DNA of 64,000 bases from Microvirga flocculans ATCC BAA-817 (GTDB lineage: Bacteria > Pseudomonadota > Alphaproteobacteria > Rhizobiales > Beijerinckiaceae), in contig NZ_JAEA01000007.1 of the NCBI RefSeq assembly GCF_000518665.1, forward strand, positions 1-64,000, given 5' to 3'. Position 1 is the first letter of the stretch; each line of letters starts with the position of its first letter. The translations under genes and the position numbers were made by a program. Shown piece by piece: positions 8,261 through 18,270 of this stretch. The notes beneath the pieces were generated by a model that worked only from the letters and a program-made list of their open reading frames with translations, had not been told where the DNA came from and did not search any database.

Positions 8261-11200
8261 CTATGCGCTCACGGCTTTCCGCAATCCGGTGCCGGTCATC
8301 GCGGTCTGTTCGCCGAGCTGCTGCCAAAGCCGTTCCACTTCGGCCTGGACGCGACGGACCGCCTCTTCCTTCACGGGGCCGTAGCCGCGCATGTCCAGCG
8401 GGGCTTTCGCAATCGCCAGCAGGGTGGGAAGGCGCTCCGAAGTGAGATGGCCGAGAATGCGTTCGGTCTCGCGCTCGTACCAGCCGATCAAGGCACGCTC
8501 CATGCGCCGTTCGGCCGTGTAGCCGAAAATGTCGAGGGGCGTTCCGCGCAGGATTTTCAGCTTGGCCAGAACCTTCATCGGGGTCTGGATCCAGGGGCCG
8601 AAGGCACGCTTCTTCGGGCGGCCCCTGGCGTCGCGCTTCGATGGCAGGAGCGGCGGCGCAAGGTGATAGTTGACCGTGAAGTCGCCCTCGAATTCGCGCC
8701 GCAGCTCGTTGAGGAAGCCGCTCTCCATATGCAGGCGCGCCACTTCGTATTCGTCCTTGTAGGCCATGAGCTTGAAGAGCGCGCGCGCCACCGCCTCGGT
8801 CAGGGCCTCGGAGCCGAGCGATTTTTCCGCCTCGCGTACCCGCGCCACCGTTCTCTCGAAGCGTGCGGCATAAGACGCATCCTGATAGGCGGCGAGGAAA
8901 GCGGTGCGCCGCGCGATGGCCTGATCGAGCGTCTCGGGCGCTTCCGGCTCGTCCTTCGCGGCCCGGTGAACGAAGCCGGGATCGGTGCTCAGAAGCCGCC
9001 CCCAGGCGAAGGCCTGCCTGTTGCGTTCCACCGCCACGCCGTTGAGATCGATGGCGCGCGACAGCGCCTCGAACGAGACCGGCACAAGGCCCTGCTGCCA
9101 GGCGAAGCCCAGCATCATCACATTGGCGAAGACCGTGTCTCCGAGCAACGTCTCGGCGAGCGCATTGGCGTTGGCCGTCGCCATGTTGCCCGCGCCGATC
9201 ACCCGCTCGATGGCGCGAAGCCGCGCCCGGCTCGCGAGATCCGCATCGCGGAAGCGCACCACGTCGCCGGTCGGCATCTCCGCCGTATTCATCACCGCCC
9301 GCGTGCCGTGCCGGTAGGTGCCAGAGGCTTTGGGCGACGAGCTGACCACGAGATCGCAGCCGATCAGCGCATCGGCCGCGCCCTGGTCGATGCGCACCTG
9401 ATGCAGCGCCTCCGGCTGCCTCGCGATGCGGAGATAGCTCAGCACGGGGCCGAATTTCTGCGCAAAGCCGGTGAAGTCCAGAACCGAGACGCCGCGCCCC
9501 TCGAGATGCGCCGCCATGCTGACGAGCGCGCCGATGGTGACGACGCCGGTTCCGCCGACGCCGGTGACGAGCAGGTCGAAGGGTTTCGCAAGGTCGGGGA
9601 GGGTGGGGGATGGCAGCGTCGCGGCGCGCGCGACGGCATCGAATTCCGAGGCTGTCTTTGCCCGGCGCTTGCCGCCCTCCACGGTGACGAAGCTGGGGCA
9701 GAACCCCTCCAGGCAGGAGAAGTCCTTGTTGCAGGTGGAGAGGTTGATCTTGCGCTTGCGGCCGAAGGGCGTCTCCTTCGGCTCGACGCTCAGGCAGTTC
9801 GACGCCACGGAGCAATCGCCGCAGCCTTCGCAGACGAGGTCGTTGATATAGGCGAAGCGATTCGGGTCCTCCATCTGTCCGCGCTTGCGGCGGCGGCGCT
9901 TTTCGGTGGCGCAGGTCTGTTCATAGATCAGCACCGTGACGCCGGGAATCTCGCGCAGTTCCTTCTGAACCGCGTCCAGTTCCTCGCGCGGGTGGATCGT
10001 CACGCCCTTCGGCAGGTCGGCGGGCGCGAATTTTTCGGGCCGGTCCGATACCAGCGCGATGCGCGACACGCCCTCCGCGCGCACGCTGTGGGCGATGGCG
10101 TGGACGCTCACAGGTCCGTCGACGGGCTGCCCGCCCGTCATGGCGACCGCGTCGTTGAAGAGGATTTTGTAGGTGATGTTGGCGCCCGCCGCGATGGCTT
10201 GGCGGATCGCCATGGAGCCCGAATGATAATAGGTGCCCTCGCCGAGATTCTGGAAGACATGGCCGCGGCCGGTGAACTTCGACGACGCGGCCCAGTTGAC
10301 GCCCTCGCCGCCCATCTGGATCAGCGACGAGGTCTCGCGATCCATCCAGCTCGCCATGAAGTGGCAGCCGATGCCAGCCAGCGCCTTGGAGCCTTCCGGA
10401 ACCTTCGTCGAGGTGTTGTGCGGGCAGCCGGAGCAGAAATAGGGCGTGCGCGTGGCGCCGGGCACGGCGATCACGCGGTCGGAATCCGGCGCAAGCCCGG
10501 CGGCGCGCTGGACGAGGTTCAGATCGGGAAAGAACGGGTCGAGGCGCTTGGCGAGAACGCCTGCGAGAAAGCGCGGCGAGAGCTCGCCCGTCCACGGGAT
10601 CAGCCGCTCGCCGGTCTCGTCGTGCTTGCCGACCATGCGCTCGGGCTTCGAGCCCGGGTAATCGTAGAAATATTCCTTGAACTGGCTTTCGATGATGCCG
10701 CGCTTTTCCTCGATCACCAGAATCTCGCGCTTGCCCTTCACGAATTCCAGCGCGTCGTGCAGGGCGAGCGGCCACACCATGCCGACTTTATAGATGTCGA
10801 TGCCGTGCGCGCGGCAGGCGGCCTCGTCGAGGCCGATGAGGCGTAGCGCCTCCATCAGGTCGAGATGCGCCTTGCCGGCGGTGACGATGCCGTAGGATGC
10901 GTGCGGGATGTCGTAGATGCGCCGGTCGATGGGGTTGGCCTTGGCGAAGGCATAGACCGCGTGCTTCTTCGCCTCCATGCGCTCTTCAATCTGGGGCCCC
11001 GGCAGGTCCGGCCAGCGGTAATGCAATCCGCCGGGCGGCGGCGTGAAATCGGGCTCGATGAACTGGCGCGGCGGGTGCAGCTCCACCGAAGCGCCGGATT
11101 CCACGATCTCCGATACGGCCTTGAAGCCGACCCACATGCCGGAGAAACGGCTCAGCGCATAGCCGTATTCACCGAAGGCGAGATACTCGGCGACGCTCGC

Positions 11201-11731
11201 CGGATGCAGCGTCGGCATGAACCAGCTCATGAACGCGACGTCGGATTGATGCGGCATCGAGGAGGATACGCAGCCATGGTCGTCGCCTGCGACCACCAGC
11301 ACACCGCCGTGCGGGGAGGAGCCATAGGCGTTGCCGTGCTTGAGCGCATCGCCCGAGCGGTCGACGCCCGGTCCCTTGCCGTACCAGAGACCGAAGACGC
11401 CCTGGACCTTCCGGTTCGGATCCGTCTCCACCTGCTGCGAGCCGAGAACGGCGGTCGCGGCGAGGTCTTCGTTGACGGCGGGCAGGAACTCGATGCGGTG
11501 CGCCTTCAACTGCTCCTTCACGCGCCAGAGCTCGAGATCGACGCCGCCCAGGGGCGATCCGCGATAGCCGGAGACGAAGCCCGCCGTGTCGAGGCCCGCC
11601 GCCCTGTCGCGCCTGGCCTGGTCGAGCACGATCCGGACGATGGCCTGCGTGCCGGTGAGAAACACACGGCCCGTCTCGCGGGCGTAGCGGTCGGCAAGCT
11701 CATAGGAGTCGAGTGACGGAGCGTGTTTCAT
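8261..11731 (-). CDS. Fused indolepyruvate (aryl-pyruvate) ferredoxin oxidoreductase
   Basis: A 1156-residue single-chain 2-oxoacid:ferredoxin oxidoreductase that converts indolepyruvate or phenylpyruvate plus CoA to the aryl-acetyl-CoA and CO2. The N-terminal part carries the alpha-type domains (GFVSGYRGSPLGGVD); the middle holds the thiamine-diphosphate region (FCSGCPHNTSTKVPEGSKA, GGEGVNWAA) and a cysteine-rich iron-sulfur segment (CEGCGDCSVASNCLS). The C-terminal part is the gamma-type domain (GVGGTGVVTIGAL). ATG 11731 is preferred over 11845, which would prepend 38 arginine-rich residues. It is divergent from an Lrp-family gene, a frequent arrangement for this enzyme. Close to paaZ, it could deliver phenylacetyl-CoA directly into the Paa pathway; that is inference. 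Confidence 0.93.
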   Translation of the reverse strand: MKHAPSLDSYELADRYARETGRVFLTGTQAIVRIVLDQARRDRAAGLDTAGFVSGYRGSPLGGVDLELWRVKEQLKAHRIEFLPAVNEDLAATAVLGSQQVETDPNRKVQGVFGLWYGKGPGVDRSGDALKHGNAYGSSPHGGVLVVAGDDHGCVSSSMPHQSDVAFMSWFMPTLHPASVAEYLAFGEYGYALSRFSGMWVGFKAVSEIVESGASVELHPPRQFIEPDFTPPPGGLHYRWPDLPGPQIEERMEAKKHAVYAFAKANPIDRRIYDIPHASYGIVTAGKAHLDLMEALRLIGLDEAACRAHGIDIYKVGMVWPLALHDALEFVKGKREILVIEEKRGIIESQFKEYFYDYPGSKPERMVGKHDETGERLIPWTGELSPRFLAGVLAKRLDPFFPDLNLVQRAAGLAPDSDRVIAVPGATRTPYFCSGCPHNTSTKVPEGSKALAGIGCHFMASWMDRETSSLIQMGGEGVNWAASSKFTGRGHVFQNLGEGTYYHSGSMAIRQAIAAGANITYKILFNDAVAMTGGQPVDGPVSVHAIAHSVRAEGVSRIALVSDRPEKFAPADLPKGVTIHPREELDAVQKELREIPGVTVLIYEQTCATEKRRRRKRGQMEDPNRFAYINDLVCEGCGDCSVASNCLSVEPKETPFGRKRKINLSTCNKDFSCLEGFCPSFVTVEGGKRRAKTASEFDAVARAATLPSPTLPDLAKPFDLLVTGVGGTGVVTIGALVSMAAHLEGRGVSVLDFTGFAQKFGPVLSYLRIARQPEALHQVRIDQGAADALIGCDLVVSSSPKASGTYRHGTRAVMNTAEMPTGDVVRFRDADLASRARLRAIERVIGAGNMATANANALAETLLGDTVFANVMMLGFAWQQGLVPVSFEALSRAIDLNGVAVERNRQAFAWGRLLSTDPGFVHRAAKDEPEAPETLDQAIARRTAFLAAYQDASYAARFERTVARVREAEKSLGSEALTEAVARALFKLMAYKDEYEVARLHMESGFLNELRREFEGDFTVNYHLAPPLLPSKRDARGRPKKRAFGPWIQTPMKVLAKLKILRGTPLDIFGYTAERRMERALIGWYERETERILGHLTSERLPTLLAIAKAPLDMRGYGPVKEEAVRRVQAEVERLWQQLGEQTAMTGTGLRKAVSA

Positions 11732-11880
11732 CGGCCTTGTCCTGAAGCGCAATCGTGAGCCCTCAGAGTAATCCCGAACGGCTGGTAGGTGCTTCCTATT
11801 CGTTCCTTCCAGAAAGCGGTTTGCGGTAGATATTCCGCGCATCAAGGCTATAACTGATAAAAAATACCAGGGAGGGCGGC

Positions 11881-12336
11881 ATGCTTGAAAATCAGGATGA
11901 GCATATTCTGACGCAGCTGCAGAAGGAGGGGCGCAGGACGAACCAGCAGCTGGCGGAGGATGTGGGCATGTCCACTTCGGCCTGCTGGCGGCGCGTGCGC
12001 GCGCTCGAAGAGGCGGGCGTGATCACGGGCTACGCGGCCCTGGTGGATCGGGAAAAAGCGGGCTTTTCCACCTCCGCCATTCTTCACGTCTCGCTCGAAC
12101 GGCACGATGCGAAATTCGTGGACGAGTTCGTCTCCCGCGTCACGGCGCGCGCGGAGGTGCTCGAATGCTTCGCAACTACGGGCGACGCCGATTATCACCT
12201 GCGCGTCGTCGTGCGCGACATGAAGGCCTACAACCGCTTCCTCGACGAGTTCATGTTCCGGTTGCCCGGGATTCGCTACGTGCGCACCAACGTGATCCTC
12301 AAGGAGATCAAGACCAGCGTGGCGCTTCCGTTCTGA
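11881..12336 (+). CDS. Lrp/AsnC-family transcriptional regulator
   Basis: A 151-residue feast/famine regulator. The N-terminal winged helix (residues 5-60) shows the family pattern DEHILTQLQKEGRRTNQQLA and SACWRRVRALEEAGVI. The C-terminal RAM domain (about 70-145) includes the ligand-binding segment TTGDADYHLRVVV. It reads divergently from the aryl-pyruvate oxidoreductase, with 149 bases between the two starts; divergent Lrp genes usually control their neighbour, with an amino acid (here plausibly an aromatic or branched one) as effector. Confidence 0.92.
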   Translation: MLENQDEHILTQLQKEGRRTNQQLAEDVGMSTSACWRRVRALEEAGVITGYAALVDREKAGFSTSAILHVSLERHDAKFVDEFVSRVTARAEVLECFATTGDADYHLRVVVRDMKAYNRFLDEFMFRLPGIRYVRTNVILKEIKTSVALPF

Positions 12337-12351
12337 GCGAAGCGGAGCGCG

Positions 12352-12771
12352 CTACTTGCTCTCGGGCAGTATGGCATAGGCGAGCTGCGCGATGGCGACG
12401 GGGCGGTCGTCGCCGTCCGCCGTGAGCGTCACGCTGCCGAAGGCCATGGTGCGCCCGAGGCGGATCACCTTGGCGTCCGCCAGCACATCGGCCTTCGCGG
12501 CCGGGCGCAGGAAATGCATCGTCTGATCGACCGTGGTCATGGGCCGGTATCCGCCTGCGGCGGAGGAGACGGCAAACACCATGGCGGTGTCGGCAAGGCT
12601 CATGAGAGCCTGTCCGCAGATCACGCCGTTGTCGCGGCAGAGCCGTTCCGAGAATCCCATGCGCAGCACGGCACCCTCGGCGCCAAGGCTCTCGATGGAA
12701 AGGTCGAGATCCTGCACCCAGGGCGCAAAGACATCCGCGAGCATCCGCTCGGCATCGGCGCGATCGAACAT
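12352..12771 (-). CDS. PaaI-type hotdog thioesterase
   Basis: A 139-residue hotdog-fold acyl-CoA thioesterase. ATG 12771 is chosen because a GGGGGGAA ribosome site lies about 8 bases upstream; the frame continues to 12822. The family fingerprint is present: DNGVICGQALMSLADTAMVFA (the HGG loop replaced by VICGQ, with the catalytic acidic residue in ADTA) and VDQTMHFLRPAA. It is the last gene of the leftward paaZ operon, 54 bases after the fused hydratase/dehydrogenase. Likely role: rescue of CoA from stalled pathway intermediates. It is distinct from the canonical paaI at 24773. Confidence 0.85.
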   Translation of the reverse strand: MFDRADAERMLADVFAPWVQDLDLSIESLGAEGAVLRMGFSERLCRDNGVICGQALMSLADTAMVFAVSSAAGGYRPMTTVDQTMHFLRPAAKADVLADAKVIRLGRTMAFGSVTLTADGDDRPVAIAQLAYAILPESK

Positions 12772-12825
12772 GGACACGAGTTCCCCCCCAACGTTGTTGT
12801 TTCCCGATCCCCGAACCCGCATGGA

Positions 12826-14919
12826 TTAAGGGTAGAAACGCACTCCCGAAGCGGCGCGGCTGACGAGACCTGCGGCGGGCTCCCAGCCCGGCCCGTCCTG
12901 TGCGGCGCGTTCCTTCACCTGACCGAGGATGGCCTCAAGCCCCACGCGATCCGCCTCGAAAAGAGGTCCGCCGCGCCAGGCCGGATAGCCATAGCCGTGC
13001 ATCATCACCACATCGATATCGAGCGGGCGTTCGACGATGCGCTCGTCGAGGATCTTGCAGGCCTCGTTGACCATGGCGGCCCGGATGCGCGCCTGGATCT
13101 CCTCGGGAGAGATCGGCCGCCGCGTCAGCCCGCGCCGCTGCGATGATTCCTCGACGAGGGCCGTGACCACCGGATCGACCTCCCGCTTTCCGCCTTCGTA
13201 TCGATACCAGCCCGCTCCCGTCTTGCGCCCTAAACGGCCCGCCTCGCAGAGGCGGTCGGCGATGTCCACATAGCGCTCCCGCGGATCGCGTGTCGGGGCA
13301 AGCCGCTTGCGGCGGGCCCAGGCGATGTCGAGACCTGCGAGATCCGATACGGCGAAGGGGCCCATCGGGAAACCGAAAGTCTCCAGAGCCGCATCGACCT
13401 CGTGCGGCAGCGCGCCTTCCTCGAGCAGGTACTCCGCCTGCAGGCGATAGCGGGACAGGATGCGGTTGCCCACGAACCCGTCGCAGACCCGGCAGACCAC
13501 GGGGATCTTGCGCAGGCGCTTCGCGATGTCCAAGCCCGTCGCCACCACATCGGCCGCCGTCTTCTCTGTCCGGACGATCTCGAGGAGCTTCATCACATGG
13601 GCGGGGCTGAAGAAATGCAGCCCCACCACGTCTGAGGGCCGCGACGTGGCATCTCCTATCAGGGAGATGTCAAGGTAACTGGTATTGGTTGCCAGAATGG
13701 TTCCAGGCCTGAGAACCGCGTCGAGCGCGCGGAACAGGGATTGCTTGACGGCCAGATCCTCGAACACCGCCTCGATCACGAGGTCGCGGTCCGACAGGGT
13801 GTCGATTCCGACACCATAGCCGATCCTGGCAAGGCGTTCGTCCCGCACGTCCGCCGTCAGGCGGCCGCTTGCAACCTGCTTGTCGTAAACATCCGCGATC
13901 CGAGCCTGTCCGGCAGCCAGCGCCTGTTCGCTCGTCTCGACGATTCTGACATCGAAACCGGCATCGGCAAAGGCGATTGCAATGCCGGAGCCCATGGTTC
14001 CGGCTCCTACGACGCCGATCTTCTGAACAGAGCGCGGAGCAACGCCCTCAAGACCCGGCACCCGCGTCACTTCCCGCTCGGCGAAGAAGGCGTGGCGCAG
14101 CGCAGCCGACTGATCGGACGAGCGCAGCGCCAGGAAGGTTTCCCGTTCCCGCGCCATGCCGTCCTTGAGCGGCAGGTTCGCAGCCAGCAGGACGAGCTCG
14201 GCAGCCTTTCCCGGTGCCTGCGCTCCTCTGGCCTTGCGGTTGACTTCGGCGAGCTTTGCCGCGGCCGCACTGGCCTCCATGCCGACGACGGATTGCTTGC
14301 CCGTGCGCCGGATCGGCTTGCCGATCAGCTCCCGGGCAAAGCCCATGGCTTCCTGACGAAGATCCTTTGTCGCGATGCGATCGATCAGGCCGAGGCGCAG
14401 GGCCTCTTCCGCCTTCACGTTGCGTCCGGTCGATACGAGCTCCAGTGCCGCGTCCAGTCCCACGAGCCTGGGCAGGCGCTGCGTCCCGCCGGCGCCCGGA
14501 ACCAGCCCCAGCTTGACCTCCGGCAGGCCGAGGCTCGCGCCGGGTTCGGCGATGCGGGCATGACAGGCCAGCGCGATCTCACAGCCGCCGCCGAGAGCCG
14601 TTCCATGAATGGCGGCAACGATCGCCTTCGAACAATTCTCGATGGCGTCTATGACGTCGGGCAGGTGCGGCTCACGCGGAGGTTGACCGAACTCGCGGAT
14701 GTCCGCACCGGCCACGAAGGTGCGACCCGCGCAGGCAAGCACGACGGCCTCGATCCGCGCATCCCGGTCGACGTCCTCGATCGCTGCCAGCAATCCCGCA
14801 CGCACCGCTTGCGATGTGGCATTGACCGGTGGGCTATCGATTTCGATCAAGGCTATGGGAAACGATGGCGTGAGCCGGACGGGGACATTTCCCGCTGCCG
14901 GCCGTGAGGCTTCCGTCAT
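12826..14919 (-). CDS. Fused enoyl-CoA hydratase / 3-hydroxyacyl-CoA dehydrogenase
   Basis: A 697-residue FadJ/FadB-alpha-type enzyme. Residues about 1-190 form the crotonase domain ([11 protein letters not shown] and [16 protein letters not shown] for the oxyanion hole, [14 protein letters not shown] for the catalytic glutamate region). A Rossmann NAD domain follows ([21 protein letters not shown], near residue 300), then [10 protein letters not shown] and [13 protein letters not shown] with the catalytic His, and the C-terminal dehydrogenase helices ([11 protein letters not shown]). The start codon overlaps the paaZ stop (ATGA), so the two are translationally coupled. In this operon it would take the PaaF and PaaH steps, hydrating and oxidising 2,3-dehydroadipyl-CoA; separate paaF/paaH are absent here. 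Confidence 0.92.
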   Translation of the reverse strand: MTEASRPAAGNVPVRLTPSFPIALIEIDSPPVNATSQAVRAGLLAAIEDVDRDARIEAVVLACAGRTFVAGADIREFGQPPREPHLPDVIDAIENCSKAIVAAIHGTALGGGCEIALACHARIAEPGASLGLPEVKLGLVPGAGGTQRLPRLVGLDAALELVSTGRNVKAEEALRLGLIDRIATKDLRQEAMGFARELIGKPIRRTGKQSVVGMEASAAAAKLAEVNRKARGAQAPGKAAELVLLAANLPLKDGMARERETFLALRSSDQSAALRHAFFAEREVTRVPGLEGVAPRSVQKIGVVGAGTMGSGIAIAFADAGFDVRIVETSEQALAAGQARIADVYDKQVASGRLTADVRDERLARIGYGVGIDTLSDRDLVIEAVFEDLAVKQSLFRALDAVLRPGTILATNTSYLDISLIGDATSRPSDVVGLHFFSPAHVMKLLEIVRTEKTAADVVATGLDIAKRLRKIPVVCRVCDGFVGNRILSRYRLQAEYLLEEGALPHEVDAALETFGFPMGPFAVSDLAGLDIAWARRKRLAPTRDPRERYVDIADRLCEAGRLGRKTGAGWYRYEGGKREVDPVVTALVEESSQRRGLTRRPISPEEIQARIRAAMVNEACKILDERIVERPLDIDVVMMHGYGYPAWRGGPLFEADRVGLEAILGQVKERAAQDGPGWEPAAGLVSRAASGVRFYP

Positions 14920-16943
14920 GGATGCACCGCATTCATGGTCAGGAGTTCGTAGGTTGCGACCGTTTCATCCTTGTCGGTCATGATTTCCACATCCCAGCGC
15001 ACCTCGCCGTATTCCGCGTTGCGCGGAGACTTGGATTTCGCCGTCAGCCGGACCTTGATGGTCTCGCCCGGCTGTACCGGCTTGAGGAAGCGCAAGGAGT
15101 CGAGCCCGTAATTTGCCAGCACGGGCCCCAGATCCGGATCGACGAAGAGGCCGGCCGCGAAGGAGAGCAGGAGATAGCCATGGGCGACACGGCCGGGGAA
15201 GAACGGATGGTTCTTCGTCGCCTCTTCGCTCATATGGGCATAGAAGGTATCGCCGGTGAACGTGGCGAAGTGCTCGATGTCCTCCAGCGTGATCGTGCGC
15301 TCCTTCGAGATGAAGGTCTGGCCGATGGCGAGATCCTCGAAGTAGTAGCGGAAGGGATGCCGGCCTTCCTGAATCTGGGGGGCACCCTTGATCCAGCTTT
15401 GCGTCACGCGGGAGAGCATCGCGGGCGAGCCCTGGAGCGCCGTGCGCTGCATGTAATGGTGCACGCCGCGCATGCCGCCCAATTCCTCACCGCCGCCGGC
15501 ACGTCCCGGCCCGCCATGGACCATATGCGGCATCGGCGAACCGTGTCCAGTCTGCTCCTTGGCGCAATCGCGGTCGATCAGCACCAGTCGTCCGTGAAAC
15601 GCGCCGACGCCGAAAACGAGGTCGGAAGCGATGGCCGGATCGTAAGTGTAGACCGAGGCGACGAGGCTGCCGTCGCCCCGGTTCGCCAGCGAGACGGCCT
15701 GGTCGATGCCGTCATAGCCCATCACGGTGCAGACCGGGCCGAAGGCTTCGGCGCTGTGCACATGGGTCGCGCGGATCGGATCCGGGCAATGCAGCAGGAG
15801 AGGGGGGATGAAGGCGCCGCGTTCGCGGTCCGCCCCTTCGACCGTGAAATTGTCTGGATCGCCGATGACGATATCCGCTTCGCTGCGCAACTTCGCCACC
15901 TGAGCCAGCACGTCACGGCGCTGATCGAGGCCGACGACCGGCCCCATGCGGACGTTTTCGAGCTCCGGATTGCCGACCGTGATTTTCGACAGGCGCTCAC
16001 GCAGGGCTTCGATCACAGCGGGCACATGGCTGTTCGGCGCAATGGCGCGGCGGATGGCAGTGCATTTCTGGCCGGCCTTGACCGTCATCTCCTTCGCGAT
16101 CTCCTTGATGAAGAGGTCGAACTCGGGTGTGCCCGGTGCGGCATCGGGGGCGAGAATCGCGGCATTGAGCGAATCGCGCTCAGCGATGAAGCGCACCGAC
16201 TCGCGGGCGATCACCGGATGCCGCTGCAGCTTCTGGGCCGTCTCGGCAGAGCCTGTGAACGAGACCACGTCCTGGCAGGTCAGGTGATCGAAGAGATCGC
16301 CCGTCGAGCCGATGATGCACTGAAGCGAGCCCTCCGGGAGAATGCGCGATTCCGCGATCATCCGCACCAGGGCATGCGCTACATAGGAGGTGATCGTCGC
16401 CGGTTTCGTGACCACCGGCACGCCTGCCAGGATCGCCGGCGCAAGTTTCTCCAACATACCCCAGCATGGGAAGTTGAAGGCATTGATATGGACGGCGACA
16501 CCTTGGAGCGGCGTCATCACATGTTGCCCGACGAAGCTTCCGCCTTTCGAGAGGGGCTCCACGGCGCCATCGATGAGGAAAGTGGCGTTGGGAAGCTCGC
16601 GGCGGCCCTTGGAGGCGTAAACGAAGAGGGTGCCGATGCCCCCGTCAACGTCGATGAAGTTGTCGGTCCGCGTAGTGCCCGTCTGATAGGAGAGCTTGTA
16701 GAGCTGATCCTTGCGCTCGGTCAGATAGAGGGCAAGGCGCTTGAGCATCTCGGCGCGCTGATGGAAGGTCAGGCGCCGCAGATTGGGACCGCCCACCCGC
16801 CGGGCATAGGCCAGCACTTCGCCCATATCGAGCCCACCATTGGCAACCTCGGCGACCACGTCGCTGGTGATGGCGCTACGGATAACGCCCAGATCCTGGC
16901 CGGGCGACACCCAACTTCCGCGAACGAAGCTCTCGAGTCTCAT
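14916..16943 (-). CDS. paaZ: PaaZ: oxepin-CoA hydrolase / semialdehyde dehydrogenase
   Basis: The bifunctional ring-opening enzyme of phenylacetate degradation, 675 residues. The N-terminal aldehyde dehydrogenase (about 1-510) oxidises the ring-opened semialdehyde: catalytic Cys294 lies in [10 protein letters not shown] and the cofactor region in FTGSAETAQ. The C-terminal MaoC-like hotdog hydratase (about 527-675) hydrolyses oxepin-Co[14 protein letters not shown] carries its Asp/His pair, followed by [15 protein letters not shown] 16943 has AAGGTG 6 bases upstream. It heads a leftward operon whose promoter contains a TetR-type operator in its spacer. Confidence 0.96.
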   Translation of the reverse strand: MRLESFVRGSWVSPGQDLGVIRSAITSDVVAEVANGGLDMGEVLAYARRVGGPNLRRLTFHQRAEMLKRLALYLTERKDQLYKLSYQTGTTRTDNFIDVDGGIGTLFVYASKGRRELPNATFLIDGAVEPLSKGGSFVGQHVMTPLQGVAVHINAFNFPCWGMLEKLAPAILAGVPVVTKPATITSYVAHALVRMIAESRILPEGSLQCIIGSTGDLFDHLTCQDVVSFTGSAETAQKLQRHPVIARESVRFIAERDSLNAAILAPDAAPGTPEFDLFIKEIAKEMTVKAGQKCTAIRRAIAPNSHVPAVIEALRERLSKITVGNPELENVRMGPVVGLDQRRDVLAQVAKLRSEADIVIGDPDNFTVEGADRERGAFIPPLLLHCPDPIRATHVHSAEAFGPVCTVMGYDGIDQAVSLANRGDGSLVASVYTYDPAIASDLVFGVGAFHGRLVLIDRDCAKEQTGHGSPMPHMVHGGPGRAGGGEELGGMRGVHHYMQRTALQGSPAMLSRVTQSWIKGAPQIQEGRHPFRYYFEDLAIGQTFISKERTITLEDIEHFATFTGDTFYAHMSEEATKNHPFFPGRVAHGYLLLSFAAGLFVDPDLGPVLANYGLDSLRFLKPVQPGETIKVRLTAKSKSPRNAEYGEVRWDVEIMTDKDETVATYELLTMNAVHP

Positions 16944-17003
16944 TGTGACACCTTGAAATGCAATGAATGTGCAGCCGCCTTGGCCTTGCCGCACCGCTGC
17001 TGC

Positions 17004-17031
17004 ATTATTGACCGACCGGTCGGTTAGTCAA
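17004..17031 (-). promoter_or_regulatory. paaZ promoter with embedded TetR-type (PaaR) operator
   Basis: On the minus strand, TTGACT (17031-17026) and AATAAT (17009-17004) are 16 bases apart, a good sigma-70 promoter reading into paaZ. The spacer contains a perfect 14-bp palindrome, ACCGACCGGTCGGT (17011-17024), with outer TTGAC/GTCAA arms. A related site (TTGACC-N8-GGTCAA) lies in front of paaG, whose operon encodes a TetR repressor. Confidence 0.75.
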
Positions 17032-17154
17032 GGCATATTGGACGACAGGACGAGCAATCGCTCGACAGGATCGGTGTGGAATGGGTAGGGGAGAAGCGTA
17101 ACAGAGGCTCGTGGCTGGCCATGTCTTGGCCTTTGGGAAACGGAGTGGGCTTCA

Positions 17155-18051
17155 ATGGCCGCGTTTGTCGAAACTCTCCTGGACCGTTTCCATGAGCGGA
17201 CACCGATTCGAGCCGGTTCCCTGATCGTTACTGTCTTCGGAGACGCTGTCGTTCCGAGGGGCGGGGTTCTGTCCCTGGCCTCGCTTCACGATATCATGCG
17301 CGCCTTCCGCATCAGTGACACGCTTGTCAGGACGGCTTTGTCCCGCCTTGTCTCCGAGGGCTGGTTCGAGCGCTGGAAGGTGGGGCGCAACAGCTACTAC
17401 CGTCTGGCTCCTCAGGGACAGGAGGCTTTCGCCCAGGCAACCCAGCGGATCTATGCCGGCCCGCCTCAGGACTGGCAGGGCACCTTCGACCTTCTCCTGC
17501 TCGAGGCCGTCCAGGATCGCGGAGTCCTCAAGGCCAGGCTCACGGAGGCCGGATACGGCAGCTTGAGCGCCGACCTCCTGATTGCCGCCTCCGCGTCAGT
17601 CGAGAAGGCCGATTCCTTTTTGAAGCTGTCGGCGACGCCGGCCGATTTGCCGACCGCTCAAAGGCTCGTGGAACGGGCTTGGCCGCTGGCGGAGATCGAG
17701 AGCCGTTATGCGCGTTTCATCGATTCTTACTCTGGCACACTTGCCGCCCTCGAAAGGGGCACCGGGTTCACCAATCTGGACGCCCTCCTGGTCCGCATCC
17801 TGCTCATCCACGATTACCGCCGTGCTGTCCTGAAGGACCCGCAGCTGCCGGTCCAGCTTCTTCCCAGGCCCTGGGCCGGCACGGCCGCCCGCTCTCTCTG
17901 CGGCACGATTTACAAGACGCTTCTGCCTGCGTCCGAGCGATGGATCGATGCCCATGCCCAGAACGACGAAGGAGCGCTGCCGGAGGCCGACAGCGGCTTC
18001 AGGCAACGGTTCGCGTCCATCCCGCCGGTCACGATCTCAAAGGCTGTCTGA
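17155..18051 (+). CDS. paaX: PaaX, phenylacetate catabolon repressor
   Basis: A PaaX-family regulator of 298 residues, the normal length. The N-terminal winged helix includes GSLIVTVFGDAVVPRGG, then SLASLHDIMRAFRISDTLVRTALSRL with SEGWFERWKVGRNSYYRL. The PaaX C-terminal domain includes WPLAEIESRYARFIDSY and the LLIHDYRRAVLKDPQLP segment that ends the family. PaaX represses paa genes and is released by phenylacetyl-CoA in E. coli and Pseudomonas. It is divergent from paaZ and sits directly upstream of the paaA promoter. Confidence 0.94.
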   Translation: MAAFVETLLDRFHERTPIRAGSLIVTVFGDAVVPRGGVLSLASLHDIMRAFRISDTLVRTALSRLVSEGWFERWKVGRNSYYRLAPQGQEAFAQATQRIYAGPPQDWQGTFDLLLLEAVQDRGVLKARLTEAGYGSLSADLLIAASASVEKADSFLKLSATPADLPTAQRLVERAWPLAEIESRYARFIDSYSGTLAALERGTGFTNLDALLVRILLIHDYRRAVLKDPQLPVQLLPRPWAGTAARSLCGTIYKTLLPASERWIDAHAQNDEGALPEADSGFRQRFASIPPVTISKAV

Positions 18052-18061
18052 CGAATACGTT

Positions 18062-18102
18062 ACAAAAATTTCTTGAAAATTTAATTTTGTGTGACATATT
18101 AA
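18062..18102 (+). promoter_or_regulatory. paaA operon promoter with inverted repeats (candidate PaaX site)
   Basis: TTGAAA (18073-18078) and TATTAA (18097-18102) are 18 bases apart in an unusually AT-rich patch after paaX. The inverted repeat ACAAAA (18062-18067) / TTTTGT (18085-18090) brackets the -35 box, and an AAATTT pair lies within it. Overlap with the -35 box suggests repression; PaaX is the obvious candidate. Confidence 0.55.
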
Positions 18103-18194
18103 GCGGGCACGTGAGGCGTTCATGGGCCAATGCCGCTTGTCCGTGGAGCGCCGACGATCCGTAAAGCGTTGAATAACCGCGCCTTGGGCGCGCT

Positions 18195-18242
18195 CCCGCC
18201 CCAGCGACAGCTCGCCCTCCTCAAGAGAGGGCGCGGGGCGGG
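18195..18242 (+). repeat. GC-rich two-tier hairpin in the paaA leader
   Basis: CCCGCCCC (18195-18202) pairs with GGGGCGGG (18235-18242); nested inside, CGCCCTC (18213-18219) pairs with GAGGGCG (18227-18233). It sits between the paaA promoter and the ribosome site, with no T run, so it looks like a leader mRNA structure or a dispersed palindromic repeat rather than a terminator. Confidence 0.6.
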
Positions 18243-18270
18243 AAAGGGAATGAAGGCAGGGAGAAGCGCC

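Noticed and set aside
8447..10846. A 799-residue rightward open frame
   Set aside because: It lies antisense inside the fused indolepyruvate oxidoreductase, which has clear motifs. Its composition (His/Arg/Glu-rich, no domain) is typical of a shadow frame in GC-rich DNA.
14904..17027. A 707-residue rightward open frame
   Set aside because: Antisense to paaZ, whose two domains and active-site residues are intact; no domain on this strand.
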